A stretch of 64,000 bases of DNA, taken from assembly GCA_037783415.1 (NCBI GenBank), contig JAZGTN010000025.1, positions 806,001 through 870,000 of the forward strand. Reading direction: 5' to 3'. The stretch's first letter is position 1. Every line of letters begins with the position of its first letter. This document shows, piece after piece, positions 10,446 to 19,834 of the stretch. Source of the DNA: Leptasterias polaris. Lineage: Eukaryota; Echinodermata; Asteroidea; Forcipulatida; Asteriidae. The position numbers were made by a program, and so were the translations under genes. The notes under the pieces were generated by a model. It made no database searches and was not told the origin of the DNA. It saw only the letters and a list, made by a program, of their open reading frames with translations.

Positions 10446-10715
10446 TTTTTACACCTTAGCGAGGGGTTTTGTACTGTAATACTGCCAATTCCTGTCTTGA
10501 GATGAGAATACAAACATTTATGCTTATAGAGGGTTAGGGTGAGGGTTAGGGTTAGGGTGAGGGTTAGGGTGAGGGTGAGAGTGAGAGTGAGGGTGAGGGT
10601 TAGGGTTGGGTTAGGGTTAGGGTTAGGGTTAGGGTTTAGGGTTAGACGTAGTCTCCTATCTCAAGACGGAATTGACAGTGTTACAGTATAAAACCCCTCG
10701 CTGCGGTGTAAAAAC
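10446..10715. mobile_element. Fold-back element enclosing interstitial telomeric repeats
   Basis: A left arm (10,446-10,503: TTACACC...GCGAGGGGTTTT.TACTGTAA...CTGTCTTGAGAT) is matched by an inverted right arm (10,657-10,715) over about 58 bases with a handful of mismatches. The loop is almost entirely telomere-type repeat (10,530-10,645). No TSD could be established. Confidence 0.7.
10530..10645 (+). repeat. Interstitial telomeric repeat (TTAGGG)n with GTGAGGG variants
   Basis: About 19 units of TTAGGG, GTGAGGG, GTGAGA and TTGGG. The last third is nearly pure TTAGGG, the canonical animal telomere repeat, oriented G-rich on plus. Confidence 0.9.
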
Positions 10716-11197
10716 AAAATACGCTTCCGACCGGGCGAAATACGGTCAGGCTTCTATGCATGTCGCGCATGCGCACATGAGCTTAAACGATCAATTTGTA
10801 CATGATGGTCACATCGGTAGTGACGAACTCCGTCATTTTTTTGGAAATAATTTCATCCATGGTTTTATTTGTTATTTGTAAACTCATCAAAAATGTAGAA
10901 AATTACCCCAAGTATATATCAACGGAATTTTAGCTTCTCAAATCAGGTAAAAATGTAAAAAAATAGTGTTATAATATTTGGTCACAATGTAGAAAAGCTT
11001 TATACCCAGGACGTCAGTGCAGTGCAACAGACACTGACGTCCTACCAGGGCCAGTCTTTAGCAAGCAATAACTTCAGTTTCCTTTGTACTACACACCTAA
11101 AAATGTCCTGACACACTGTACACATACATTCACAATGCTTGTGAGGCATTTTTGCCTATACATGCAAAAACATCTTCAAAAACGAAATTTCCTACTC
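10716..11197. other. Non-coding stretch
   Basis: No gene. The only structure noted is a perfect 11-bp stem hairpin, GGACGTCAGTG ... CACTGACGTCC, at 11,009-11,042. Confidence 0.5.
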
Positions 11198-11418
11198 AAT
11201 AGACGATGTGACCTCTGTTTATATTCAAACCGCCCTCTGTTGACAAGTCTGTTGTCCAAGTCATGTTCCGCCGGGCAAAAAGACGCGTAGTCATGGTAAT
11301 ATTGCGTGTACTTTCTAGCTGGCTGTCAAGTACACAAAGGTTTTGCCCGGCGACATGCGCGCGCATCATGTTATGATTTTCAAATGACGTCAGAGGTCAC
11401 ATCGTCTATACTCACGGT
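11198..11418. mobile_element. Palindromic MITE-like element
   Basis: Outer arms AGACGATGTGACCTCTG (about 11,202) and CAGAGGTCACATCGTCT (about 11,390-11,409) and inner arms GCCGGGCAAAA (about 11,270) and TTTTGCCCGGC (about 11,341) are arranged symmetrically. It is a short non-autonomous inverted-repeat element; the superfamily is unknown. Confidence 0.6.
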
Positions 11419-11552
11419 TGTTTTGCTATCAAAGCACACTCAAGCCAAAGCACGAAGAACACGAATGATCGGACCTGACCAACCATTCCGTGAAAGGGTT
11501 GAATTTTCATTCAGAAAAAAGGCAGTGGGTAACAGGGATTATGGAGACAATT

Positions 11553-11577
11553 GGGGGGGGGGGGGGGGGGGGGGGGG
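11553..11577 (+). repeat. Poly-G tract, 25 bases
   Basis: Uninterrupted G25. Adjacent glycine-rich or proline-rich ORFs are artefacts of the homopolymer. Confidence 0.9.
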
Positions 11578-11732
11578 TGGAGGGAAGGGGCTGGCTTGAC
11601 CACAAGAAGTTGGAAACACAAAGGACAACATGGAAGGTTGGAAGAGGGAGAAAAGGTAAATAATTAGTAAAGCAGACCAAAAATGTGGATATCTGTGGGC
11701 GAAAAGGAGAAGGCAAAGACAAAAGGTTATTA

Positions 11733-11960
11733 GTTATTTCCTTCTTGGATGTTCAAACCATGGGGTTGAATGTTCTGGAGGCGCCTTATCCACAGTTTCT
11801 CCCTACTCAGACGAACAGTCTCTCTGTGGTCTAGGGCCTCAATGCCCTGTAAATTCATGTCAGAAATTGAGTGATTAGGAAGATTAAAGTGGTGTCCTAC
11901 ATGTGTATCCAGCTTTTGGGTGTTTACTGTGAATCTGTGGCCGATTTGTGATTAAGCCCC
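11733..11960 (-). pseudogene. Penelope-like element, GIY-YIG endonuclease C-terminus
   Basis: The minus strand is open from about 11,952 to a stop near 11,733. It contains DTHVGHHFNLPNHSISDMN, GIEALDHRETVRLSREKLWI, RRLQNIQPHGLNIQ. The series H-F...H-S-x-x-D-M, R...R-x-x-E-x-x-W-I and L...P-x-G-L-N is the C-terminal half of the endonuclease domain that follows RT in Penelope-like elements. It lies in opposite orientation to the RT fragment that starts 24 bases away, so these are either two copies or one rearranged copy. Confidence 0.7.
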
Positions 11961-11983
11961 TAGGGCCCCCAACACAGCTATCA

Positions 11984-12170
11984 TCGGTACTTTTGATGTG
12001 TCCTCTTTGTACACCAACATCCCCCAAGATGAAGGGATTGCTGCCTGCTCCTCAGCCCTGTTTAAGAGTGGTCACATGTCACCGCCCATTTCTGACATTG
12101 TATCCCTCATGCAACATGTTCTAACTAAAAACTACTTTTCTTTCTTAGGTAAGAATTTCCTACAGGTACA
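11984..12170 (+). pseudogene. Penelope-like element, reverse transcriptase fragment (left of the BEL insertion)
   Basis: The plus-strand frame reads FDVSSLYTNIPQDEGI, then LMQHVLTKNYFSFLGKNFLQV. This is the Penelope RT core (TFDVSSLYTNIPHxEGI...NYFxFxGxxYLQxxGTAMG in the family). The frame is cut at 12,170 by the LTR of the BEL element and resumes after 18,992. An intact element would use this RT to copy its RNA with a free chromosomal 3-prime end; this copy is broken. Confidence 0.8.
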
Positions 12171-12897
12171 TGGACTATCGGGAGTACGACCAAACCAGAA
12201 AAAGGGCTCCTGCGAATCGTATATTTGAGCTTTCAGAATATCTGTAAAACTGCTTTTATTCGATCTGAAACAAAGTTAAAAGAATACATAGTACATTTAG
12301 TTTAACAGTTTAACACATACAAAAGATTATAAGAAACTGGTTTAACTGTAGGCTATAAGGTGCTTATGATAATATGAAAATCGATACCACTGGCTGGGAT
12401 CACTGGTCACCTTTAAGTTGAATAAACCACTCAAAAATGCAGGCCTAATCAAACTTCTGTTGTTGACTGAATTAACTGAGCACATGTATTTCGTATCTAA
12501 ACCTGCATCTTAATCTTGTGTCTGCAACTAACACACTTTATGAAACCTAGACTGTAAAAACGGAATACTGATTCATGTAAACTTCCGGTCTGAAATTCAC
12601 GTTATAACCAACCAGCTTATTCTGCATCTTAACATAAGGGAAATTAAACTTACTTCCATAGCAGGACTCTTCCTAACAAACTGTCTGGCATCAAACAAAC
12701 ACTGGTTAGCTGGCATCATAACAAATACTGGTTAGCTGGCATATCATAACATTATCGGTGATTATTGGGGTTTTCTGCCCTAAAATCAGACGAACTATCA
12801 ATAAAACATGGCTGACAATTGTCACATGTATCAAAAACGGTGTTCAACAGAAGAGGGCGCTGTTCAAGTTGACCACTACTGGTTGCTCACTGGAACA
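12171..12897 (-). repeat. BEL copy 1, 3-prime LTR
   Basis: 727 bases, near identical to 18,262-18,992. It contains a local 28-base duplication (ACTGGTTAGCTGGCAT units, about 12,695-12,748). The pol ORF ends 22 bases inside this LTR. Confidence 0.93.
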
Positions 12898-15800
12898 TCC
12901 TCCGCCCCGATGAGAGCCTCGGTCTCATCTTCATATCCTTCAGCCGGACACAGGACTGCAACCTTGGTAATGGGTCGGCTGTACTCTCCGTTAGGTGTCT
13001 TGACTTTGATGTTCCTAACCTTACCGTCTGGACCGGGGTAAACTTCAACTACTCTCCCGATGCTCCACTTGCCTCTCACTGCATTCTGGTCTACCACGGT
13101 TACGACATCATCCACTCGTATTTCACGCCTCTCAGCTCTCCACTTCTTACGTGGCACCAACAAAGGGAGCACATCTCGGTTCCAGCGCTTCCAGAACGAG
13201 TCAACTATTTTCTGCAGGAACTCTACACGGTGTCTCGGATTTTTAGTCTCACGGAATGGGCCTTGAGGAACCTCTGTTGATGACCTTCCAAGTAGAATGT
13301 CGTTAGGGCACAGATACATGCCGTCATCTGGGTCATTCGGGATCCTTCCGATTGGACGCTGGTTGACAAGGTTTGCCACTTCAAGAAGGACTGTGTACAG
13401 CTCAAACGGAGTGAGGACTTGGGCTCCAATGGCTTGTTTGAGGGCGGCCTTACAGCTTTTCACCAATGACTCAGCACAACCGTTCTGATGTGGTGCAGCA
13501 GGTGTAATGAACTTCCATTTCATTTGTCTTTCAGCGCAGTAGTGTTGTAGCTCGTCTTTGTTCCATCCTGTTATCATATCTCTGAGTTCTCGTTCAGCTC
13601 CTACCAATTGTGTACCATTGTCGCTGATCATCATGGATGGATATCCTCTGATTGAAAAGAATCTTCGCAAAACTTGTAAGAACTCCATCGTGGAGTAATC
13701 AACCGCCAACTCAAGATGTACTGCTCTCGTGTTCAGACAGGTGAAAATTACTCCATAATGCTTTGTCGTCTTATTACGTCCAATTTTGACAGGATATGGA
13801 CCGAAGTAGTCGCATGACGTGAAGTAGAACGGCGGTGTGTCTGGTGCAAGTCGATGTTGAGGTAGATCAGCCATAAATTGCGATTCTAACTTGTGCTCTC
13901 TCTCTCGGCAGGGTACACATCGGAACTTCACCGTCTTGGCAAGTCTATGGGCCTTTAGTATCCAGTACTTGCTTCGAATTTTCGCTACCGTAGTGGCGAC
14001 TCCAGAATGTCCCACTTGGTGCACCTGGCGTGTTATCAGCAGTGAGATGGGATGATTGTATGGCAGCAGTGCTGGGTGTCTCGTTGCATAAGCAGTCAGG
14101 GCTTTGTCTACTCTGCCTCCAACTCGCAGTACTCCATCTGCTTCAACGTATGGTGTCAGTGCTTTGAACTCTCCCTTATGGAGGCGATCATGCAGATTTG
14201 TTTGTGCTCTCAGGATCCAGTATCTCTCTGCATCCTTCAGCTCCTGTGATGAGAGTGGGCCCCTTTTGGTTTCATCCGCACGTTGCCGCTGGGTGTGCGC
14301 ATTCCAGACGAACCGCTGTACAAAGGCGGTCACTCTTATCAGTCTCCTCCAGGTAGAATATCTTGTACAATCTATGACATCGGTCTCGACTGTTGTTATG
14401 AAGACAGACTGTATGTTGCGTCGCTCTTCATCCTTAGTTTGATCCATCTTGGACTCATCTTTTGGCCAGTCCTCTTCCGCCAAGTACAGAAAATCTGGGC
14501 CACTTTTCCATCGATTGGACAGCTGGCTCACAGATATGCCTCGTGATACATCGTCTGCCACGTTCAGTTGGCCGGGAATATGTCTCCACTGTGCTGGATC
14601 CGTGTTATCTTGGATTTCTGACACTCTGTTGGATACAAAAGGCTTAAACCCTCTTGCTTCACTCCGTATCCAACCCAAAACGATCATGCTGTCACACAGG
14701 AAAACAGTCTGCTCTATCTTAAGCTCTATTTCTTCCGAGATAGTCTTGTAGAGACGAGAAGCCATCACCGCAGCCTGTAGCTCCAGCCTGGGAATGGTCA
14801 ACTTCTTCAACGGTGCCACTCTTGATTTGGCAGTTACGAATCTCACTCCATATGTGCCACTGCGGAGTGACCATCTGAGGTAAGCACATGCTCCAAATGC
14901 ATGTTCGGATGCATCGGAAAATATGCAAAGCATAGGATGTCCAACCGCATCAGGTGGTGTTAGGCATCTGTCAAACTTCACACAGTTCAGGCCGTCCATC
15001 TCCGCAAATAGTTGGGCCCACTGTTTCTGTTCAATGGGAGGCAGCACTTCGTCCCAGTGAAGCCCTTGTTGCCACAGTCGTTGTAGCCCTATCTTCCCAC
15101 GAACCAAGAATGCGGAAGCAAAGCCAACTGGGTCGAAGATACGTGCTATTTGACTGAGGACTTTTCTTTTGGTTAGCTTCATCTTTACATCTTCAGACTG
15201 GTTCTTAATAAACTCGATTGATACCTTGTAACCCATGTTGTCTTCTTTGTGGTTCCAAACTGTCCCCAGAACTTTCTCTTCGTTTGTTGTATCCAAGAGA
15301 TTTTTCTCCATTTCTTGTGAAGGAGAACAATTAGCATCCTCCTCCAGCGGCTCGCTGCTCAACCATCCCTTGACTCTGAAACCTCCTTCATCCAAAACTC
15401 TGTCAATATCGCTTGTTAATTTCTTGGCCTCAGCCTTGGTGTGGACTGAGCTGCATATGTCATCCATATATGTATTTTGTTTAAGCACCTTTGCAGCCTC
15501 TGGATAGATGCCTTCTGCCTGCTCTGCTGTTTTCTTCAGGGCGATCTGGGCCATGGCTGGGGCAGGTTTGTCTCCAAATGTGAGGACAGTCTTCACATAA
15601 ACATCAGGCACTCGGTCGGTCTTCAAATCCCTCCATAGGTACCGGTGGACATGTTGATCTTTCTCTGGTATGAGGATCCGATGGTACATCTTAGAGATGT
15701 CCCCAATCACTGCCACAGCATTCTCTCTAAACCTCAGAATGACTCCGAATATGTTGTTCAACAGATCTGGTCCTTTCATCCAGTAGCTGTTCAGCTGATG

Positions 15801-16436
15801 GCCCTGATAGGTAGCAGACGAGTTGAACACAATGCGCAGTGGTGTACTTTTCTTTTCCGGTCTTATTACTGCGTGGTGTGAGATGTAGTGGACTGGGCCA
15901 TGGTACTTCTCCATTTCCTCCGTGGACACTTTTCTGGCAAACCCCATCTCGTACATCTCCATCATTTGTGTGTGGTATGCCTCTGCGTGGCCCCGGTTCT
16001 TCAGTAGTCTGTGTTCTGTGGATTGCAGCCTCTTTTCTGCTTGTGACTTATTGTCTGGCAGTAAGTTGGCCTCCTTCTTCCACGGGTAAGAAATCATCCA
16101 TTGCTTTCCTATCTTCTGGCAGGACTGTTCGATAACCATCGCTTCCTTCAGATCAATCGGGCTTTGCTTTTCTGGCTTACAGGTGCACGCTTTAGTTGCT
16201 ACTCCCATGGCTTCAGTTGTCCAGAAGTCAGTCATGTCGACTGGTGATGACAGACTGACATGCAAGATTCGGCTTGATTTTGCATGTCCTCCAGGTGTTG
16301 GTCCGAATATAACCCAACCCAATGGTGAGCGGCGGGCCACGAGGTTTCCAACCTCTCGGGTCTCTCCGGTGTGCATCTTCGCATTGTCAATGCCGATGAG
16401 GATGTCCACTGAAACCCTTTTCTCTGTGGATCTCAC
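12876..16436 (-). CDS. BEL/Pao Pol polyprotein (RT-RNase H-integrase)
   Basis: About 1,186 codons. In order: a block beginning VDILIGIDNAKMHTGE, typical of the peptidase/RT linker of BEL Pol; reverse transcriptase with YMDD near residue 323; RNase H with FSDASEHAFGA near residue 505; integrase with an HHCC zinc-binding region (HQVGHSG ... CVPCRERE, about 805-845); catalytic core with D in CDYFGPY (about 872), D in SDNGTQ (about 937) and E in CAESLVK (about 985); and the BEL-type C-terminal domain (KWRAERREI ... GEYSRPITKVAVL). All key residues are present. It starts inside the end of the gag ORF and has no ATG at its first codon, so it is expressed by frameshifting or is separated from gag by a one-base mutation. 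The polyprotein copies and integrates the element. Confidence 0.93.
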   Translation of the reverse strand: MRSTEKRVSVDILIGIDNAKMHTGETREVGNLVARRSPLGWVIFGPTPGGHAKSSRILHVSLSSPVDMTDFWTTEAMGVATKACTCKPEKQSPIDLKEAMVIEQSCQKIGKQWMISYPWKKEANLLPDNKSQAEKRLQSTEHRLLKNRGHAEAYHTQMMEMYEMGFARKVSTEEMEKYHGPVHYISHHAVIRPEKKSTPLRIVFNSSATYQGHQLNSYWMKGPDLLNNIFGVILRFRENAVAVIGDISKMYHRILIPEKDQHVHRYLWRDLKTDRVPDVYVKTVLTFGDKPAPAMAQIALKKTAEQAEGIYPEAAKVLKQNTYMDDICSSVHTKAEAKKLTSDIDRVLDEGGFRVKGWLSSEPLEEDANCSPSQEMEKNLLDTTNEEKVLGTVWNHKEDNMGYKVSIEFIKNQSEDVKMKLTKRKVLSQIARIFDPVGFASAFLVRGKIGLQRLWQQGLHWDEVLPPIEQKQWAQLFAEMDGLNCVKFDRCLTPPDAVGHPMLCIFSDASEHAFGACAYLRWSLRSGTYGVRFVTAKSRVAPLKKLTIPRLELQAAVMASRLYKTISEEIELKIEQTVFLCDSMIVLGWIRSEARGFKPFVSNRVSEIQDNTDPAQWRHIPGQLNVADDVSRGISVSQLSNRWKSGPDFLYLAEEDWPKDESKMDQTKDEERRNIQSVFITTVETDVIDCTRYSTWRRLIRVTAFVQRFVWNAHTQRQRADETKRGPLSSQELKDAERYWILRAQTNLHDRLHKGEFKALTPYVEADGVLRVGGRVDKALTAYATRHPALLPYNHPISLLITRQVHQVGHSGVATTVAKIRSKYWILKAHRLAKTVKFRCVPCREREHKLESQFMADLPQHRLAPDTPPFYFTSCDYFGPYPVKIGRNKTTKHYGVIFTCLNTRAVHLELAVDYSTMEFLQVLRRFFSIRGYPSMMISDNGTQLVGAERELRDMITGWNKDELQHYCAERQMKWKFITPAAPHQNGCAESLVKSCKAALKQAIGAQVLTPFELYTVLLEVANLVNQRPIGRIPNDPDDGMYLCPNDILLGRSSTEVPQGPFRETKNPRHRVEFLQKIVDSFWKRWNRDVLPLLVPRKKWRAERREIRVDDVVTVVDQNAVRGKWSIGRVVEVYPGPDGKVRNIKVKTPNGEYSRPITKVAVLCPAEGYEDETEALIGAEDVPVSNQ

Positions 16437-18198
16437 TCATTGGCAGACTAAATTGTTGTGAGACCTGCTTCAGATGAACCTCCGTCATTTCTTCGGTGAT
16501 ATGCGGGATACCGATTACCTTCAAGACGTAAGACTGGACTTTGTTTACTGGCCGGATGTAAACCTGGTACAGTTTTGTCATTAACTCCTCCTCCTCACCT
16601 CCAACCTTGTGTATCGTGATTGTGACATCTTGGCCTTGGAGTTTTAAATTCTCTGCCACAGATGTCTTGATTAGGCTAATCTGTGCTCCGGTGTCCAGTA
16701 GCACATTTCCGAGCACGCGGAAGTTATGTAATCCGAGCAGTTCAGCCTGGATGATTGGCAGCAATGTTTCTCCACTTTTGACGGATGCAACTCCAACTGA
16801 ACTAGCGCCGATTGATGGGTTTGGATTATTGTGAAGAAGTGGGTGATGAAACATCTTGCAGGGCGCTCCATTGTACTTTTCTGGACACTGTCGTCGTCTG
16901 GAACATGTTGTTATGTTATGATTTCTTCCTGCCTTTTTCAGACAGCTGAAGCACGCGTGGTTTTCTTTCATCACTTTCATGCGGTCAGTCAGGTTCATGG
17001 AAACGATTCTTGGGCATTGGTCGACCCAATGGTCTGACGTCTGACACAGCCAACACTTGTAATTAGTGTAAGCCGTTTTGTTGGTAGCAGTACCGGTAGT
17101 CTTCGAGATGTGATTTACGGTCGCTGCATGGGCGGTACTTCGTACTGGTGCTGTCGCTCTCATTCGGGATCTCATCTCGGCTGTCATCCAGTCCATCAGA
17201 GTCTCCAAGCTAGCTTGTCGTTTCTCCCCTTCTAGTACTCGAAACCACACTTTCCTATCATCTGCATTCATCTTCTTTTCTACCATTGCCAACATGTGGT
17301 TGTTATCCATGTCGTGTGGTCTTCCTACCTCTTTCAGGATATTGTAGCTTCTCTTTATGAGATGGACCAGCTCACAGAACCTGCTGTCATCGTCGTCCTT
17401 AAGCGGCTTGAATTTTACGATATCTTGTGTGATAATATCGGCTACAAATCTTGGGTCACCGTAGATGGAATTTAAGTATTCCCAAGCTGCTTCATAATCT
17501 GAGCCTAGCCCTTTAATTATGTCGAGGGGTTTTCCATGTAGGCATGTACGCAGGAGGGCTATGGCATCACGTTTATGGTATCGGTCATCTACCATGTACT
17601 TGAAATCCGCCCTGAAGGTGAAGAATTCTCTGACGTCACCAGAAAATTTGGGTAATTTTGGTTTTTCCATCTTGAAACTGCATGTCATGAAAGGATTCAC
17701 CTCTGGGGCAGGAACTTCATTGACTGGCATGGCAGAAAATGACGTCACTGGTACTGGAATTACGGGAACTGACGCCACGGGATCTGACGCCACGGGATCT
17801 GACGCCACGGGATCTGACGCCACGGGATCTGACGCCACGGGATCTGACGTCACGGTAACTGACGCCACGGGATCAGATGTACCGGCATACACAGAAGGTT
17901 CTAATGCCTCTATGTGATCTGTTGCTCTGCATTTCAAACCGATAAACCTTTGTTGACACTCAGCCAACCAGTCCTCTTCAATCTCAAATTCCTCATCTTC
18001 ATCGATTAGCTCTGTGTATTTTTCATGTTTCTGAACGAGGTCATCAAATGTTAGCTCAACTTTATGAACCAAAGCTCTCACCTCCCCCGCCGAGCGGTTT
18101 CCATCAATCAGCAACTGTAGGGCCTTTCCCTGCCGTGTAAGTGCTGCTTTCGCATTTCTGCATTTCTTCTTTAGCTCCTTCACTGAAGGGTCATCCAT
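16387..18198 (-). CDS. BEL/Pao Gag-protease polyprotein
   Basis: 603 codons from an ATG 63 bases after the 5-prime LTR. The N-terminal part is charged and helical (KELKKKCRNAK...), with an acidic FEIEEDW motif. Residues about 113-144 hold five to six SDPVA repeats. A Gag-like domain follows (PKLPKFSGD ... VKFKPLKDDDDSRF). Zinc knuckles start near residue 380 (CWLCQTSDHWVDQC, then CFSCLKKAGRNHNITTC). An aspartic protease motif, LLDTGAQISLI, lies near residue 500. Gag builds the particle and the protease matures it. The ORF overlaps pol by about 50 bases and pol lies in the +1 frame, with the run GAGAAAAGGG in the overlap. Related BEL elements usually have one ORF, as the second copy in this window does. 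Confidence 0.92.
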   Translation of the reverse strand: MDDPSVKELKKKCRNAKAALTRQGKALQLLIDGNRSAGEVRALVHKVELTFDDLVQKHEKYTELIDEDEEFEIEEDWLAECQQRFIGLKCRATDHIEALEPSVYAGTSDPVASVTVTSDPVASDPVASDPVASDPVASDPVASVPVIPVPVTSFSAMPVNEVPAPEVNPFMTCSFKMEKPKLPKFSGDVREFFTFRADFKYMVDDRYHKRDAIALLRTCLHGKPLDIIKGLGSDYEAAWEYLNSIYGDPRFVADIITQDIVKFKPLKDDDDSRFCELVHLIKRSYNILKEVGRPHDMDNNHMLAMVEKKMNADDRKVWFRVLEGEKRQASLETLMDWMTAEMRSRMRATAPVRSTAHAATVNHISKTTGTATNKTAYTNYKCWLCQTSDHWVDQCPRIVSMNLTDRMKVMKENHACFSCLKKAGRNHNITTCSRRRQCPEKYNGAPCKMFHHPLLHNNPNPSIGASSVGVASVKSGETLLPIIQAELLGLHNFRVLGNVLLDTGAQISLIKTSVAENLKLQGQDVTITIHKVGGEEEELMTKLYQVYIRPVNKVQSYVLKVIGIPHITEEMTEVHLKQVSQQFSLPMSEIHREKGFSGHPHRH

Positions 18199-18261
18199 CG
18201 TTCACGCGAGTCGCACTGCCTTGAGTCCCAGGTTAGCAGAAGTCCAGGAAATCGAATTGTG

Positions 18262-18992
18262 TGGACTATCGGGAGTACGACCAAACCAGAAAAAGGGCTC
18301 CTGCGAATCGTATATTTGAGCTTTCAGAATATCTGTAAAACTGCTTTTATTCGATCTGAAACAAAGTTAAAGGAATACATAGTACATTTAGTTTAACAGT
18401 TTAACACATACAAAAGATTATAAGAAACTGGTTTAACTGTAGGCTATAAGGTGCTTATGATAATTAATATGAAAATCGATACCACTGGCTGGGATCACTG
18501 GTCACCTTTAAGTTGAATAAACCACTCAAAAATGCAGGCCTAATCAAACTTCTGTTGTTGACTGAATTAACTGAGCACATGTATTTCGTATCTAAACCTG
18601 CATCTTAATCTTGTGTCTGCAACTAACACACTTTATGAAACCTAGACTGTAAAAACGGAATACTGATTCATGTAAACTTCCGGTCTGAAATTCACGTTAT
18701 AACCAACCAGCTTATTCTGCATCTTAACATAAGGGAAATTAAACTTACTTCCATAGCAGGACTCTTCCTAACAAACTGTCTGGCATCAAACAAACACTGG
18801 TTAGCTGGCATCATAACAAATACTGGTTAGCTGGCATATCATAACATTATCGGTGATTATTGGGGTTTTCTGCCCTAAAATCAGACGAACTATCAATAAA
18901 ACATGGCTGACAATTGTCACATGTATCAAAAACGGTGTTCAACAGAAGAGGGCGCTGTTCAAGTTGACCACTACTGGTTGCTCACTGGAACA
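18262..18992 (-). repeat. BEL copy 1, 5-prime LTR
   Basis: 731 bases. It drives transcription leftward in this window. The leader between it and the gag ATG is 63 bases. Confidence 0.93.
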
Positions 18993-19225
18993 GGTACATG
19001 TACGTGACTGCAATGGGTACACCCATATGACACCACCTTCAATGGCTTGCCTATTCATGAGTCAACTTTTACCCCCTGCTTTTTCTGAATGCTTTCTGCT
19101 TCTCTCTCTCTCTCTCTCTATTCATGTATTTCCATGTGACTGCTCTTGTTACACTTGTATACATGTTCATGTGTTGTGTTGTCAAATAGCCTTCGAGAAA
19201 GACTCTGCTAGGGTTGAAACGTAAG
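18993..19225 (+). pseudogene. Penelope-like RT continuation (right of the BEL insertion)
   Basis: After the TSD the frame resumes as THMTPPSMACLFMSQLLP, matching the family's AMGTxMAPxxAxLFM block with a local frame problem just before it (GCAATGGGTACACC encodes the AMGT part in another frame). A (TC)n microsatellite at 19,099-19,121 follows and homology ends. Confidence 0.65.
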
Positions 19226-19397
19226 GCCACTATTAACTAATTTTGAAATTAATGTGATTGGAAAGACAACTTGACAAATATTTTACAAGCGAATATTAGA
19301 GAACAATTTGAACGAAGTTAACATTATTGGGTTTTGTTTGTAGAAACGTAAACGAGTTCATAATGATTTCATATAAATTAGTGGAACTCAATAAAAA

Positions 19398-19721
19398 TTG
19401 TGTAAAAAAACCAAAAACGTTTTGATCAGCGTTACGCATGGGAAAAAACACCGGGTTTCACGAAAAGCCCTTAGCGCCTATGAATCAAAACAACACTGTG
19501 AGGTCACAAGGCGGACTCGGTTATTTTTAACCCCAGACAAACGTTACTATTACATGCAAAAAGGCATCTCTCAAATGAAATTTAAGCTGATCAAAATGTC
19601 AGAAAGCAGCGGTTTGTGGCACTATTTCAGTGTTGATGAAGAACAAGTTTTTCCGTCAAGCGTTTCTGACAGGAGTGATATCAGCTCAATTAACCAGGGG
19701 AGTTCACGAGAAAAGGGATAG
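19398..19721 (+). other. Uncharacterised 107-codon open frame
   Basis: A continuous frame, rich in K/S/R (HGKKHRVSRKALSAYESK ... RYYYMQKGISQMKF), with no ATG at its first codon and no recognised domain. It lies between TE sequences. Probably fortuitous or repeat-derived; no function is proposed. Confidence 0.15.
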
Positions 19722-19834
19722 GTTCACAATTTGTATGCCAATGGTCGCGGAGGAGATGAGCCACTCGGTTTGAACAACTGGCAGCACAAGCGAATGCAGA
19801 CCGTGTAGTACGTGTCAATTTCGTGCTTCCGCCG

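Larger units (their letters stand above)
12165..18998 (-). mobile_element. Full-length BEL/Pao LTR retrotransposon, copy 1 (with TSD GGTACA)
   Basis: LTRs at 12,171-12,897 and 18,262-18,992 (TG...CA termini) flank gag and pol ORFs on minus. GGTACA occurs directly outside both LTRs (12,165-12,170 and 18,993-18,998). Comparing the LTRs by eye shows one substitution (AAAAGAATAC vs AAAGGAATAC) and one 4-base indel (near 12,372 / 18,464). The insertion is therefore young. Minus-strand sequence just before the 3-prime LTR, GGGGCGGAGGA, is a plausible polypurine tract. No primer-binding site was identified with confidence. It sits inside a Penelope-like RT. Confidence 0.93.

Noticed and set aside
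11507..11722. Proline- or glycine-rich proteins at poly-G/C tracts (also at 44,332-44,636)
   Set aside because: Homopolymer translation artefacts; only the distal 44,515-44,636 part has LINE-like sequence.
17519..17917. 132-codon plus-strand frame opposite BEL gag (SDATG repeats)
   Set aside because: Mirror of the SDPVA-encoding repeat on the antisense strand of a clearly coding region.
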